Positions 1-10,600 are shown, numbered from the stretch's first letter. The stretch: 64,000 nucleotides of DNA from Marinirhabdus gelatinilytica (GCF_003353425.1 NZ_QRAO01000001.1:186001-250000), one strand, 5' to 3'. Numbers and translations are program-made. The notes: generated from the sequence alone by a model not told the origin.

Positions 1-2486
1 ACTAGGGCCACATCGTCCCTTTTCTCTTCTTCTTTCTTTTCTAATAAATCGTAATAGAACTTACCGGTCACGAATACCAAGCTCTTTACTTTTGCAACCT
101 TAGCATCTGGATCGTCCAGTACCATCTTAAAACTACCATTGGCCAGTTCTTGTTTGGTCGAAACCGCTTTGGCGTGACGCAGCAAACTCTTGGGTGTAAA
201 TACGATCAAGGGTTTGCGGTATTTGGTCTTTATCTGCCTACGGAGGAGATGGAACATTTGTGCGGGTGTGGTTACATCTGCCACAAACATATTGTCCTTG
301 GCACATAGCTGAAGGTAGCGCTCCATACGTGCCGAAGAGTGTTCTGCCCCTTGACCTTCGTAACCGTGCGGCAACAGCATTACAAGCCCGTTTTGTAGTT
401 TCCATTTATCTTCTGCTGAAGAAATGTACTGGTCTATCATTATTTGCGCTCCATTGCTGAAATCCCCAAACTGTGCTTCCCAGATAGTTAGCGTAATGGG
501 GCTTGCCATGGCATATCCATAGTCGAACCCAACCACACCATATTCTGAAAGTAACGAGTTGTATATATAAAAATGTGCCTGTTCTCCTTTCAGGTTGTTC
601 AACAATACTATTTCTTCTTCACTGTCTTCCACCTTGGTAACGGCGTGGCGGTGGCTAAAGGTACCTCGTTCCACGTCCTGCCCTGTCATGCGCACATCGT
701 GCCCTTCTTTTAGCAAAGAGCCATACGCCAATAGTTCGCCCATGGCCCAATCCAGTTCATTGTCCTCAAAATACATTTTTTTGCGCGCTTCGATAAGTCG
801 TGAAATCTTGCGCAGGAATTTCTTGTTCTCAGGAAGCTGGGTAATCACTTCGGCTATTTCGGTGAGCTTATCCAAGTTGTAGGTAGTATCTACCGTTTGG
901 ATCATCGTGTCTTCTTCGGCATATTCATAGCCCTCCCATTCGTCTTGCATGAATGGGGTGATCCTCGTTTTATCCTCTTTACGGGAATCTTCAAGGTTTT
1001 CTTCTAGTTTATCTTTGTATTCTTGTTCAAGCTGTTTGGTAAAACCTTTCTCTATCACACCTTCCTTAAAGAGTTTTTCGGCATAAATGTCACGCGGGTT
1101 GCTATGTTTGCTTATGGCCTTGTAGAGTTTAGGTTGTGTAAAGCGTGGCTCGTCCCCTTCGTTGTGACCGTACTTACGGTACCCCAACAAATCTATGAAT
1201 ACATCGCGCCCAAACTCCATACGGAAATCCAGTGCAAACTTCATGGCGTGTACCACGGCTTCGGCATCATCAGCATTAACGTGCAGTACGGGGGATAGTG
1301 TTACCTTTCCTACATCGGTACAATAGGTAGAGGAACGACCGTCCAAGTAATTGGTGGTAAAACCTACTTGATTGTTTACTACAATGTGGATAGTCCCTCC
1401 AGTTTTATATCCCTCTAGTTGTGCCATTTGCACGATCTCGTACACCAAGCCCTGTCCTGCAATGGCGGCATCACCATGCACCACTATGGGCAATACGGCT
1501 TTTGGATTGTCTTTATGGTGGTCGTCTTGCTTAGCACGGGCAATCCCTTGTACCACAGCTCCCACTGTTTCAAGGTGGGATGGGTTTGGAGCAATATTCA
1601 GGTTTATTTCCTTACCGCTATCTGTAGCGCGTTTACTGGTCCAACCCAAGTGGTATTTTACGTCACCATCAAAAATATCTTCGGCATAATCCTTTCCGTC
1701 AAATTCTGAGAAAATATCCTTGGCGCTCTTTCCAAAGATATTGGTAAGCGTACTTAAACGGCCACGGTGTGCCATTCCCATTATAAATTCTTCAACTCCT
1801 TGCTCTGCTGCATTTTCAATCAAAGAATCCAAAGCAGGAATTAAGCTTTCACCCCCTTCCAGAGAGAAGCGCTTTTGGCCCACGTACTTAGTATGCAAGA
1901 AATTCTCGAACGAGACGGCCTCGTTCAATTTCTTTAAAATCTGTTTCTTTTTTTCTGCTGAAAAATTGGGTTGGTTGTCGTTAACGTTAAGCTTATCCTG
2001 AATCCATTGAATTTCCTCAGGCTTGCGTATGTACATATACTCTATCCCAATACTATCGCAATAGATACTGTTAAGGTGTTTCAGGATTTGTTCCAACGTA
2101 CTTGGCCCCATTCCCAGCACTTCACCTGCTTTGAACGTAGTCTGGAGGTCCTCTTTTGAAAGACCGAAATTTTCAATATCCAAGGTAGGCTCGTACTTTC
2201 TGCGCTCACGAACGGGGTTTGTCTTGGTGAACAAATGGCCACGAGTGCGGTACCCATCTATGAGTTTTATAACCTGAAATTCTTTTAGAACTTCTTCGGT
2301 AACTACGGCACCACTGGGGGCCTCGATGCCCAGCCCTTCAAGCGAACCGCTTTCAACCCCAAAGTCGAAACCTTGGAAAAAAGCACGCCAACTTGGCTCA
2401 ATGCTATCTGGAAATTGTAAATACTTGTCGTAAAGATCTGCTATCTGTGCAGGGTGGACGGCGTTCAAGAAGGAATATCTATCCAT
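1..2486 (-). CDS. sucA: 2-oxoglutarate dehydrogenase E1 component, 3' end cut by window edge
   Basis: Thiamine-diphosphate E1 subunit of the 2-oxoglutarate dehydrogenase complex (TCA cycle, cytoplasm), which decarboxylates 2-oxoglutarate and passes succinyl to E2. About 828 residues are visible out of the usual 900-940; the C-terminus runs off the left edge. The start ATG (complement of 2484-2486) opens MDRYSFLNAVHPAQI, the usual N-terminal E2-binding region of this family. Family signatures seen include GMAHRGRL, the ThDP/Mg segment GDAAIAGQG, and GYRKYGHNEGDEP. No internal stop was seen. A perfect -7 motif lies just upstream on the same strand. The E2 gene (sucB/odhB) would be expected beyond the left edge; that is inference. 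Confidence 0.95.
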   Translation of the reverse strand, partial: MDRYSFLNAVHPAQIADLYDKYLQFPDSIEPSWRAFFQGFDFGVESGSLEGLGIEAPSGAVVTEEVLKEFQVIKLIDGYRTRGHLFTKTNPVRERRKYEPTLDIENFGLSKEDLQTTFKAGEVLGMGPSTLEQILKHLNSIYCDSIGIEYMYIRKPEEIQWIQDKLNVNDNQPNFSAEKKKQILKKLNEAVSFENFLHTKYVGQKRFSLEGGESLIPALDSLIENAAEQGVEEFIMGMAHRGRLSTLTNIFGKSAKDIFSEFDGKDYAEDIFDGDVKYHLGWTSKRATDSGKEINLNIAPNPSHLETVGAVVQGIARAKQDDHHKDNPKAVLPIVVHGDAAIAGQGLVYEIVQMAQLEGYKTGGTIHIVVNNQVGFTTNYLDGRSSTYCTDVGKVTLSPVLHVNADDAEAVVHAMKFALDFRMEFGRDVFIDLLGYRKYGHNEGDEPRFTQPKLYKAISKHSNPRDIYAEKLFKEGVIEKGFTKQLEQEYKDKLEENLEDSRKEDKTRITPFMQDEWEGYEYAEEDTMIQTVDTTYNLDKLTEIAEVITQLPENKKFLRKISRLIEARKKMYFEDNELDWAMGELLAYGSLLKEGHDVRMTGQDVERGTFSHRHAVTKVEDSEEEIVLLNNLKGEQAHFYIYNSLLSEYGVVGFDYGYAMASPITLTIWEAQFGDFSNGAQIMIDQYISSAEDKWKLQNGLVMLLPHGYEGQGAEHSSARMERYLQLCAKDNMFVADVTTPAQMFHLLRRQIKTKYRKPLIVFTPKSLLRHAKAVSTKQELANGSFKMVLDDPDAKVAKVKSLVFVTGKFYYDLLEKKEEEKRDDVAL

Positions 2487-2522
2487 AGTGGATGCTGAAA
2501 AGTTCTATTTAATAAAACGGTA

Positions 2523-2530
2523 CAAAAATA
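2523..2530 (-). promoter_or_regulatory. -7 element for sucA
   Basis: On the minus strand this reads TATTTTTG, an exact match to the Bacteroidota -7 consensus TAnnTTTG, 36 bases before the sucA start codon. No TTG lies at the expected 17-23 base spacing, so the -33 element is weak or absent. Confidence 0.5.
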
Positions 2531-2598
2531 CAATAAATCCATGAACCACAGTGCTGGGTTTTTGTATATTTATAGTGCTAACTATTAAAATTTTCCTA

Positions 2599-3129
2599 AT
2601 GAAAATGCTCACCCAAGGCTTTTTAAAACTTTTGTTTCTCTTTGTTTTTATTGCTTTTTTCCAAAAAACAGCCCAAGCACAAGAAACGCAAAACCTTTTT
2701 TGGCAAAAAGTTCAGATTGGTGGTGGGCTGGGCGTTAGTTTCGGGAATGGCAATTTTAGCGCTACCATCGCCCCGAGTGCCATTTATAATTTTAACGACT
2801 ATGTTGCCATGGGGCCATCGCTCATCTTTAGCTACCAGAGCAATGATTTTTTTAAATCTACCCTATACGGCGGGAGCTGGATAACACTTTTTAATCCTAT
2901 TCCAGAAATACAACTTTCTGCAGAGGTTGAGCAGCTGCGCGTGAACCAAGAACTTGAGTTTATAGACGGCACCACACAAAAGGACAACTTTTGGAACACG
3001 GCACTTTTTGCTGGAGCTGGCTATCGTGCAGGCGCAGTTACCGTAGGGCTTCGTTATAATTTGTTGTTTAGCGATGATGACCGTGTTTATGCCACAGCTT
3101 GGAACCCGTTTGTAAGGGTGTATTTCTAG
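2599..3129 (+). CDS. small outer-membrane beta-barrel-like protein of unknown function
   Basis: A 176-residue protein. The chosen ATG starts MKMLTQGFLKLLFLF, a good signal peptide ending near AQA-QE; an earlier in-frame start at 2551 would add 16 hydrophobic residues and spoil the n-region. The mature part shows alternating beta-strand patterns rich in Gly and aromatics (IGGGLGVSFGNG, FAGAGYRAGAVTVGLRYN) and ends in an aromatic residue (FVRVYF), typical of outer-membrane barrels. About 160 mature residues suggest 8 strands. It is monocistronic, between divergently read sucA and a convergent prenyl synthase. I do not recognise a specific family; the barrel call is inferred from pattern. Confidence 0.7.
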   Translation: MKMLTQGFLKLLFLFVFIAFFQKTAQAQETQNLFWQKVQIGGGLGVSFGNGNFSATIAPSAIYNFNDYVAMGPSLIFSYQSNDFFKSTLYGGSWITLFNPIPEIQLSAEVEQLRVNQELEFIDGTTQKDNFWNTALFAGAGYRAGAVTVGLRYNLLFSDDDRVYATAWNPFVRVYF

Positions 3130-3168
3130 TCCATCCCAGTCTCACAGAAGGGAAGGATCCATGGAGCA

Positions 3169-4143
3169 CTATACTGTACGCTTCATCAACCAAGTACCGA
3201 ACTCACGGAGTTTTTGTTTTTTATCTTCAGAAAGCTGAAGGGTTTCCAATACTTTATTTGCCTTTTGTGTATAGGTCTCAATTTCTGAAACAGTAGCGGT
3301 AGCGGCTCCACTGTTTATGAAGATTTCTTTTACTGTTTCAATTTTATCTTCAGGGTCCACAGGATGTATGCTGAAAAGGTGCTCCAGTGTTTCTACATCT
3401 CCCGGCACGCCATTTTGGAGCGCCGTGAGATATAAAAATGTTTTTTTGTTGGCAATGATATCCCCCCCAACCTGTTTGCCAAAAGTTTCAGGGTTTCCGA
3501 AGGCGTCCAAATAATCGTCCTGTAATTGAAAGGCAATCCCGAGGTTTCTTCCAAATTCGTAAATACCCTCACAACAACTTTCTGAAGCTTCAGCAACAAT
3601 GGCTCCCATCTTCATAGCAGCACCAATAAGGACGGCGGTTTTGTAATCTATCATTTTTATGTACTCAGGAATCGTTACATCGTCGCGGGTTTCAAAATCT
3701 ACATCGTACTGTTGGCCCTCGCACACCTGTAAAGCTGTTTTACTGAACAACTTTGCCAATTCTTGAAATTGTGCCGGCTCATAGGCTTCAAATAATTGGT
3801 ATGCTAAAATAAGCATGGCATCGCCACTTAAAATCCCCGCATTTACATCCCACTTTTCATGTACTGTTTCCTTGCCACGACGCAGTGGGGCATTGTCCAT
3901 AATATCGTCATGAATCAAAGAGAAATTGTGGAACAGCTCTACGGCAAGGGCTGCATTCATTGCTTCTTTGAAATTATCTCCAAAGAAATCGGCAGTCAAT
4001 AAGGTAAGCACGGGACGCAATCTTTTTCCCCCCAGCGTAAGTATATATTTTATGGGTTCGTAAAGCTGAACAGGCTCTTTTACCGTAACTGCTTTGTGTA
4101 AGTGGGCAGACAGGGCGTTTCCATAGGTTGTGAGCAATTCCAT
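3169..4143 (-). CDS. polyprenyl diphosphate synthase (geranylgeranyl/farnesyl type)
   Basis: A 324-residue all-helical prenyltransferase that condenses isopentenyl diphosphate with allylic diphosphates in the cytoplasm. Both aspartate-rich motifs are present: the first in LIHDDIMDNAPLRRG and the second in QLQDDYLD. GGKRLRP, the basic diphosphate-binding segment, is also intact. The residue five before the first motif is Phe and there is no insertion in the motif. By the chain-length rules of this family that favours a short product (C15-C20), for example GGPP for carotenoids or quinone side chains; this is inference. The ATG at 4141-4143 (MELLTTYG) is preferred over an upstream TTG at 4176, because a good promoter ends only about 16 bases before the ATG. 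Confidence 0.9.
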   Translation of the reverse strand: MELLTTYGNALSAHLHKAVTVKEPVQLYEPIKYILTLGGKRLRPVLTLLTADFFGDNFKEAMNAALAVELFHNFSLIHDDIMDNAPLRRGKETVHEKWDVNAGILSGDAMLILAYQLFEAYEPAQFQELAKLFSKTALQVCEGQQYDVDFETRDDVTIPEYIKMIDYKTAVLIGAAMKMGAIVAEASESCCEGIYEFGRNLGIAFQLQDDYLDAFGNPETFGKQVGGDIIANKKTFLYLTALQNGVPGDVETLEHLFSIHPVDPEDKIETVKEIFINSGAATATVSEIETYTQKANKVLETLQLSEDKKQKLREFGTWLMKRTV

Positions 4144-4158
4144 TTTTTTAATTTGATG

Positions 4159-4191
4159 CAAAAATAAGCTTTCCAACTAACTGTTGCCCAA
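4159..4191 (-). promoter_or_regulatory. promoter of the polyprenyl synthase gene
   Basis: Minus strand: TTG (complement of 4189-4191), 22 bases, then TATTTTTG (complement of 4159-4166), matching TTG-N17-23-TAnnTTTG. The predicted transcript begins about ten bases before the ATG at 4143, after the alternative TTG start at 4176, which supports the shorter protein. Confidence 0.6.
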
Positions 4192-4263
4192 AAAAACAAG
4201 CTTTCTAATAGGCAATACCTCCACAAAAAGTACGCTCCAGTGTTAAATAATTGTAAAAACTAA

Positions 4264-4291
4264 GGAAACTTTTATTGTTTTTAAAGTTTCC
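4264..4291. promoter_or_regulatory. palindromic operator candidate for the TetR regulator
   Basis: Perfect 9-bp inverted repeat GGAAACTTT (4264-4272) and AAAGTTTCC (4283-4291) with a 10-bp spacer. The spacer contains the -33 TTG (4275-4277) of the promoter that drives the efflux operon. Position, symmetry and length fit binding of a TetR dimer that would block RNA polymerase. Assignment to the downstream TetR protein is inference. Confidence 0.65.
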
Positions 4292-4304
4292 CTGCCTATA
4301 TTTG
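4275..4304 (+). promoter_or_regulatory. promoter of the tetR-RND efflux operon
   Basis: TTG (4275-4277), 19 bases, TATATTTG (4297-4304): an ideal Bacteroidota sigma-A-type promoter. The leader to the ATG at 4356 is about 45 bases. The -33 element is embedded in the palindrome at 4264-4291. Confidence 0.75.
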
Positions 4305-4355
4305 CGCCATTCAAAATAAAGAGTATCAGTTTTAAGATTTAGGTTGGATTTTTTT

Positions 4356-4961
4356 ATGAAAGATAAAATAATTGAAAAAGCTTCGGAAATGTTCTTAACT
4401 CTTGGGTTCAAGAGCGTGACCATGGACGATATTGCCAGTGAGATGGGTATTTCAAAAAAAACCATCTATGCACATTTCAACAATAAGGAAACTATTATTG
4501 CGGTAGTGACAGATTCTATTTTTGAAGAGGTCTCAAAAGATATAGACTGTATATGTGCCCTTGAACAAAACCCTATTGAAGAAATTTATGAAATAAAAAA
4601 GAGGGTCCTGGAGCATATGCGCAATGAAAAAACATCACCCTGGCACCAACTGCAAAAATACTACCCAACTATTTTCCAAAACATTAAAAATCGCCAGTGC
4701 AGTTTCATGCAGGAATGTGTGGTGAAGAATTTGCATCGAGGAATCGAACAGGGTTTGTTCAGGAACAATATAGACGTTCAATTTGTGTCCCGCATTTATT
4801 TTAATGGGGTCACGGGCATAAAAGACAGTAATTTGTTCCCTATTTCTATGTTTAACGGTTCTCATCTTTACGAAATGTTCCTAGAATACCACCTCAGGGG
4901 AATTGTGACTCCAGAGGGACGTAAAATACTAAACAACCTAATTCACTCAAACCAAGATTAA
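4356..4961 (+). CDS. TetR/AcrR family transcriptional regulator
   Basis: A 201-residue one-component regulator. The N-terminal helix-turn-helix is clear (residues about 5-50: ASEMFLTLGFKSVTMDDIASEMGISKKTIYAHFNNKETI), followed by an all-helical ligand-binding domain of normal length. The ATG at 4356 is chosen over a TTG at 4344. It is the first gene of an efflux operon and its stop overlaps the next ATG by one base (TAATG), so it is probably translationally coupled to tolC. The palindrome over its own promoter suggests autorepression of the whole operon, relieved by a pump substrate. The ligand is unknown. Confidence 0.92.
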   Translation: MKDKIIEKASEMFLTLGFKSVTMDDIASEMGISKKTIYAHFNNKETIIAVVTDSIFEEVSKDIDCICALEQNPIEEIYEIKKRVLEHMRNEKTSPWHQLQKYYPTIFQNIKNRQCSFMQECVVKNLHRGIEQGLFRNNIDVQFVSRIYFNGVTGIKDSNLFPISMFNGSHLYEMFLEYHLRGIVTPEGRKILNNLIHSNQD

Positions 4962-6334
4962 TGAAACAGTTTTTAATCACTGCTCTCCTTTTAACCTCGC
5001 TTGTAGCTACAGGTCAAAACAAGACCTATTCCTTCAGCTTGGAGGAGGCCATTACATTTGCACTGGATAGCAATTATACCGCTTTAAATGCACGTCGAGA
5101 CATAGCAAAGGCCATAAAACAAAAATGGGAGACCACAGCCACTGGGCTGCCTCAATTGAGCGGAAACATTACGTACCAAAACAACTTGAAACAGCAAGTG
5201 ACCCTAATCCCAGCCGAGTTTTCTGGTGGCGAACCGGGTACCTTTGTGCCAGTGATCTTTGGAACCAAGCAAAATGCCAGTGCCGTTGCCACGCTCAATC
5301 AGTTAATTTTTGATGGCAGTTACCTCGTGGGGCTGCAGGCCGCCAAGGCGTTCTTGGATTTTTCTGAAAATGCTGCCGAAAAAACCAACCTAGAGGTTCG
5401 GAAAGGCGTTATAAATGCCTACGGTAGCGTACTGCTTTCTGAAGAGCTTATCACCATATTTGAAAGGAACAAAGAAAACCTAGAAAAAAACCTCTACGAG
5501 ACACGTAAGATTTTTGAAAACGGCCTCACAGAAGAAGAAAGTGTAGAGCAACTTGAAGTGACCTTGCTGGATATTGAAACACAGTTAAGCAACGCCCAAA
5601 GGAGCAGTACCATTGCCAGACAAATGTTTAATGTAGCGTTGGGAATCCCTGCTGAAAGTGAAGTTTTTTTCGAAGACAACTTGGGTACTTTGGCTGCACA
5701 GGGCAACAACCTCCAGTTACTGGACGAGAACCTGGATATTGAAAAAAATGCTGACTATAAAATTGCCTACAACCTCACCGAGCAGAGAAGTTTAGAGATG
5801 AAACTGGAAAAGAGTAGGGCATTGCCCAGTATTTCAGCCTTTGTGAACTATGGCACATCTGCCTTTAGGAACGATTTTGACTTTTTGGACACTAGCGAAC
5901 CGTGGTTTCAATCGTCGTTACTGGGGGTGAGTATGAATATTCCCATTTTTAGCAGTGGGATGCGAAGCGCAAAGACACAGCGCGCAAGGATTGCACTGGA
6001 TCAAGCCAAAACACAACTAGAAGAGACAAAGCAAAATGTAACCCTGCAACTAAACACGGCAAGGAGCAACTATCAATTTGCGATAGAAAAGTTTGAGAAC
6101 GCCAAAAAGAACAAAGCCTTGGCAGAGCGAATCGAAACTAAAAACCAGGTCAAGTTTACCGAAGGCCTGAGCACTAGTTTCGATTTGCGCCAAGCACAAA
6201 CACAACTCTATACCGCACAGCAGCAATACTTCCAGAGCATGTTGGATGTAATAAATGCAAAAGCCGAGATAGAAACCGTGCTCAATACGCCCGAATTGAG
6301 AATTGAGTCCGAAGAAATAAAGGGCAAATACTAA
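4961..6334 (+). CDS. TolC-family outer-membrane efflux protein
   Basis: A 457-residue outer-membrane channel component of the tripartite pump encoded here. It begins with a signal peptide (MKQFLITALLLTSLVATGQ) and has the duplicated, Ala/Gln/Asn/Leu-rich helical hairpins of the outer-membrane efflux family. Examples are LNTARSNYQFAIEKFENAKK and the second-half signature FTEGLSTSFDLRQAQTQLYTAQQ. Typical family length. It overlaps the regulator stop by one base; the adaptor gene follows 85 bases later. TolC proteins form a trimer spanning outer membrane and periplasm. Some flavobacterial relatives are lipidated, but no lipobox Cys is seen here. Confidence 0.92.
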   Translation: MKQFLITALLLTSLVATGQNKTYSFSLEEAITFALDSNYTALNARRDIAKAIKQKWETTATGLPQLSGNITYQNNLKQQVTLIPAEFSGGEPGTFVPVIFGTKQNASAVATLNQLIFDGSYLVGLQAAKAFLDFSENAAEKTNLEVRKGVINAYGSVLLSEELITIFERNKENLEKNLYETRKIFENGLTEEESVEQLEVTLLDIETQLSNAQRSSTIARQMFNVALGIPAESEVFFEDNLGTLAAQGNNLQLLDENLDIEKNADYKIAYNLTEQRSLEMKLEKSRALPSISAFVNYGTSAFRNDFDFLDTSEPWFQSSLLGVSMNIPIFSSGMRSAKTQRARIALDQAKTQLEETKQNVTLQLNTARSNYQFAIEKFENAKKNKALAERIETKNQVKFTEGLSTSFDLRQAQTQLYTAQQQYFQSMLDVINAKAEIETVLNTPELRIESEEIKGKY

Positions 6335-6419
6335 ACCAACCATAATGCGAAAAAACATATTCACAACACAAAACACACCTTTTACCGGGTGTTTTATTGC
6401 CACCAAAAACAACCCTATT

Positions 6420-7586
6420 ATGAAACAGCTATCATTATTATTCTTTGCAACCCTGCTGCTCACCTCGTGCGGCAATAGCGAGCCTTCTTCGGTAGACACT
6501 ATAATTGCTTCTGGCAATGTAGAGGAGCTTCAGCAAAAAAGGAACGAGCTTACCACAGAAGTTCAGGAAATAAATGCCAAGATAAAACTGTTGGACGAAA
6601 AGCTAAAGGAAGTTAGCCCAGATGCCAACGTCCCCCTTATTACCTCCTTTATTGCCAAGGATACCATATTCAACCACTTTGTAGAATTACAGGGAAGCGT
6701 AGAAACAGACCAAAATATAGTGGTAACGCCAGAGATGGGCGGTGTGCTAACCAATGTTTACGTAAAAGAAGGACAACGGGTACGTAAAGGGCAAACATTG
6801 GCCAGAGTGGACGATGGCGGGATGAGCCAGCAATTGGCACAATTAGAAGTACAAGCAGATCTTGCAAAAACAACTTTTGAACGCCAAGAACGCCTTTGGA
6901 ACCAAAAAATAGGCAGCGAGATACAGTACTTGCAAGCAAAGTCCAACTATGAGGGAATGCAAAAAAACATAAACTCCATGAAGCAACAATTGGCAAAAGC
7001 CACCGTAAGAGCTCCTTTTTCGGGAACTATAGACGATATAATTACCGAGCAGGGAAGCGTGGTCTCACCAGGACAAACACCTATTCTACGCATTGTAAGT
7101 TTAAACGACATGTATATCTCGACCAATGTCCCAGAAACCTACATTACCGATGTAGTTGAAGGGAAAGAGGTAAAAGCCTTTTTTCCAGTTTTGAACAAGA
7201 CCATAGACGCTAAAGTGAGCCAAACGGCAAGCTACATTAATCCAGATAACAGAACCTTTAAAGCTGAAATCGATGTCCCCAACAAGGAAAATACCATTAA
7301 ACCAAACCTTACCGCAAGGCTACAGATTAATGATTATACCAACAAAAATGCAATCCTTATACCACAGAGTATTATTAGCGAAAATGCACAAGGGGAGCAG
7401 TATGTGTATGTGTTGAAAGAAAAGCAGGAAAACAAAGCCGTTGCCAGCAGGGTAATTATTGAAACAGGTAAAACACAAGGCGACCAAATTGAAGTCTTGA
7501 GCGGTTTGGAAAATGGCGCAGAGCTTATTGAGGAAGGTGCTAGAAGTGTAAAGGATGGACAAACCGTAAAAATAATCTCCTATTAA
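6420..7586 (+). CDS. RND efflux periplasmic adaptor (membrane fusion) lipoprotein
   Basis: A 388-residue adaptor linking the RND permease to TolC. The ATG at 6420 gives a type II signal peptide with lipobox LLTSC (Cys17); an upstream in-frame ATG at 6345 would bury it, so 6420 is preferred. Order: lipid anchor, a predicted coiled coil (about residues 35-65, repeated EL/EI heptads), lipoyl/barrel-sandwich halves (VYVKEGQRVRKGQTLARVD and TVRAPFSGTIDDIITEQGSVVSPGQ) around a helical hairpin, then the beta-barrel and membrane-proximal domain (VEVLSG-type strand near the end). The N-terminal coil ahead of the lipoyl domain is common in Bacteroidota adaptors. It belongs to the tetR operon. Confidence 0.93.
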   Translation: MKQLSLLFFATLLLTSCGNSEPSSVDTIIASGNVEELQQKRNELTTEVQEINAKIKLLDEKLKEVSPDANVPLITSFIAKDTIFNHFVELQGSVETDQNIVVTPEMGGVLTNVYVKEGQRVRKGQTLARVDDGGMSQQLAQLEVQADLAKTTFERQERLWNQKIGSEIQYLQAKSNYEGMQKNINSMKQQLAKATVRAPFSGTIDDIITEQGSVVSPGQTPILRIVSLNDMYISTNVPETYITDVVEGKEVKAFFPVLNKTIDAKVSQTASYINPDNRTFKAEIDVPNKENTIKPNLTARLQINDYTNKNAILIPQSIISENAQGEQYVYVLKEKQENKAVASRVIIETGKTQGDQIEVLSGLENGAELIEEGARSVKDGQTVKIISY

Positions 7587-7657
7587 TCTTTAAAGCCCAA
7601 TAATATCACTATCTACAACGGTGAGCAGCCTAAATTAACAGCACAAACTTGAACAAC

Positions 7658-10600
7658 ATGGCAAAAAAGAAAAAAAATACCGAAAAGGAGTTTAAACTCT
7701 CCTCTTGGGCCATTAACAATAAAACCACGATGTATGTTGCCATGGCACTTATCCTTTTTTTGGGGTACAGCGCCTACAATAGCATGCCCCGTGAGAGTTT
7801 CCCCGAAATAAAGGAAACCAAAATTTATGTGAGCTCTGTATTCCCCGGAAACACTGCCGAGGATATTGAAAAACTCATTACCGACCCACTCGAAGATAAA
7901 TTGAAGATAGTGAGCGGCGTGGTAGAGCTCACCTCAACTTCGCAAGAAGACTACTCCATGATCGTGGTGGAGTTTGATGATGATATTCCTGTAGAGAACG
8001 CTAAACAGTTGGTAAAGGACGAAATAGATAGCGAGACCTCCAGTGAGGACTGGCCCACATTTAACGGCGCTAAAATTGAACCCAATGTTTTTGAATTGAG
8101 TATGAGCGAAGAAATGCCCATACTCAACATTAATATTTCTGGAAATTACCCTGTACCTAAACTAAAGGAATTCGGGGAATACCTACAAGACGAAATTGAG
8201 AACTTAACCGAAATTAAAAAGGTTGATATTCGTGGTGCACAAGAAAAAGAAGTTGAGGTAGCAGTGGACATCTACAAAATGATGGCAAGCAATGTTAGCT
8301 TTAACGATATTGCTGGTGCCATTGCCAATGGTAATATGACCATGTCCGCAGGAAACTTTAAGGCCAGCGGGCAGCGCCGTACCATTCGTATTTTGGGAGA
8401 AATTGAAGACCCACAGGAATTGAACAATTTTGTGGTGAAGTCTGAAAGTGGTAACATAGTGTACCTAAAGGACGTAGCAGAGGTTAGCTTTAAACCTGAA
8501 GATAAAACTACCTACGCAAGGGAATTTGGCGAAGATGTAGTGATGCTGGACGTAAAAAAACGTTCTGGCGAAAACATGGTGGCAGCCGCCGAAAAAATTG
8601 ATGCTATCGTTAAAAATGCTCGAGAGAACGAGTTTCCGTCAGACCTTCAACTGTCCATCACCAACGACCAATCTTCAAAAACCATTGGCCAGGTGGACGA
8701 TTTGGTGAACAACATCATCTTCGGGATTATTTTGGTAGTTACCGTTTTAATGTTTTTCCTGGGCTTTAAAAACGCCCTGTTTGTAGGGTTTGCCATCCCA
8801 ATGTCCATGTTCATGTCGCTTATGATCTTAAGTTGGTTTGGCTACACTATGAACACCATGATATTATTTGGGCTTATTATGGGATTGGGTATGTTGGTGG
8901 ACAACGGTATCGTAGTGGTAGAGAACGTGTACCGCCTTATGGACGAAGAGGGGCTTAGCCGTGTCGAGGCTGCAAAGAAAGGAATTGGCGAGATTGCATT
9001 TCCTATCATTATTTCTACAGTAACCACCGTGGCAGCATTTGTTCCTTTGGGGCTATGGCCAGGGCTTATGGGACAGTTTATGATTTATTTCCCCATTACA
9101 CTTTCGGTTGTATTGGGATCCTCATTGTTCGTAGCAATATTCTTTAACTCGGTACTTGTTTCAAAATTCATGAGGGTTGAGGATAAGAACATGCCTAAAA
9201 GAAACCTGGTTATCATTTCAGCAATTGTAGGGGGTATCGGTCTAATCATCATGCTTATTGGTGGAGCCTATCGAGGTCTTGGAACGCTCATGATAGTAGT
9301 TGCCGGAATGCTTTGGGTATATAGGTTGGTACTTCGAAAAATGGCCAACAATTTCCAAACGGGCACCTTGGTAAGACTGGAAAATTGGTACGAGCGCAAC
9401 TTAACAAGAGCCTTTAAAGGGAAGAGGCCATACCTTATTTCTGCCGGGGCATTTTTTCTTCTGTTTGCCTCAATTATTTCTTTTGGAGTTTCAGTAATAC
9501 AGCAACGTACCAAGATTGAATTTTTCCCAGACAACAAACCCAATCAGATCATTGTCTATCTTGAATACCCGCAAGGTACGGCCATTGAAAAAACAAATGC
9601 CATTACAAAGGAAATTGAAAAAAAGGTCTTTGAGATTTTAAATGATGACATGTATATGGACAACGGCTATAACTACATGGTAGAGAGCGCCGTATCCCAA
9701 GTAGGTGAAGGGGCCGGAAACCCACAGACTGATGGTGGTAGTGCAGCCGAAATGCCCCATAAGGGAAAAATTACAGCCTCTATGCGAGAGTATAAGTACC
9801 GCCGTGGCAAGGATAGTGAGGAATTGCGGAAAAAAGTACAGGAAGCGCTGGAAGGTATTTATCCAGGGTTGCTCATTTCGGTTGAAAAAGACGCCAATGG
9901 CCCGCCACAGGGAGCACCTGTAAATATTGAGTTGGAAGGTGACGACTATAATGAGCTTATTGCAACTGCTGAAAATATGCGTAAGTACCTTAACTCAAAA
10001 AACATCCCGGCCCTGGACGAACTGAAGATAGACGTGAACAAGGACAAACCAGCCATGCAAGTGGAGGTAGACCGAGAGAAAGCAGGAGAACTGGGCGTGA
10101 GCGCTGGGCAAGTGGGACAGCAATTGCGCAATGCACTCTTTGGAACCAAAGCAGGAGTGTATAAAGAAGATGGGGACGATTACGATATTTATGTTAGGTT
10201 TAACGAAGAAAGCCGCTACAACACCAGTGCCCTGTTCAACCAAACCATGACCTTTAGGACCAATACGGGGCAACTGCGAAACATTCCAGTTTCGGCCGTT
10301 GCTACCAGAAAAAACAGCTCTGGTTTCAGTGCCATAAAGCATAAGGAGACCAATAGAGTGGTTACTGTATATTCAAACCTAAAGCCAGGCTATACCGATG
10401 CTGGAGCTGCAGTAGCCGAAGTACAAGAAGCCATGAAAGGTTTTGACGGTATGCCGGAGGACATAAAAATTGACTATACGGGCCAACTGGAAGAGCAAAA
10501 TAAAGAACAAGCCTTTTTAATGAGTGCGTTCTTTACGGGGCTTGGTCTTATATTTTTGATTCTCATCTTTCAGTTCAATTCCATTTCCAAACCAGCTATA

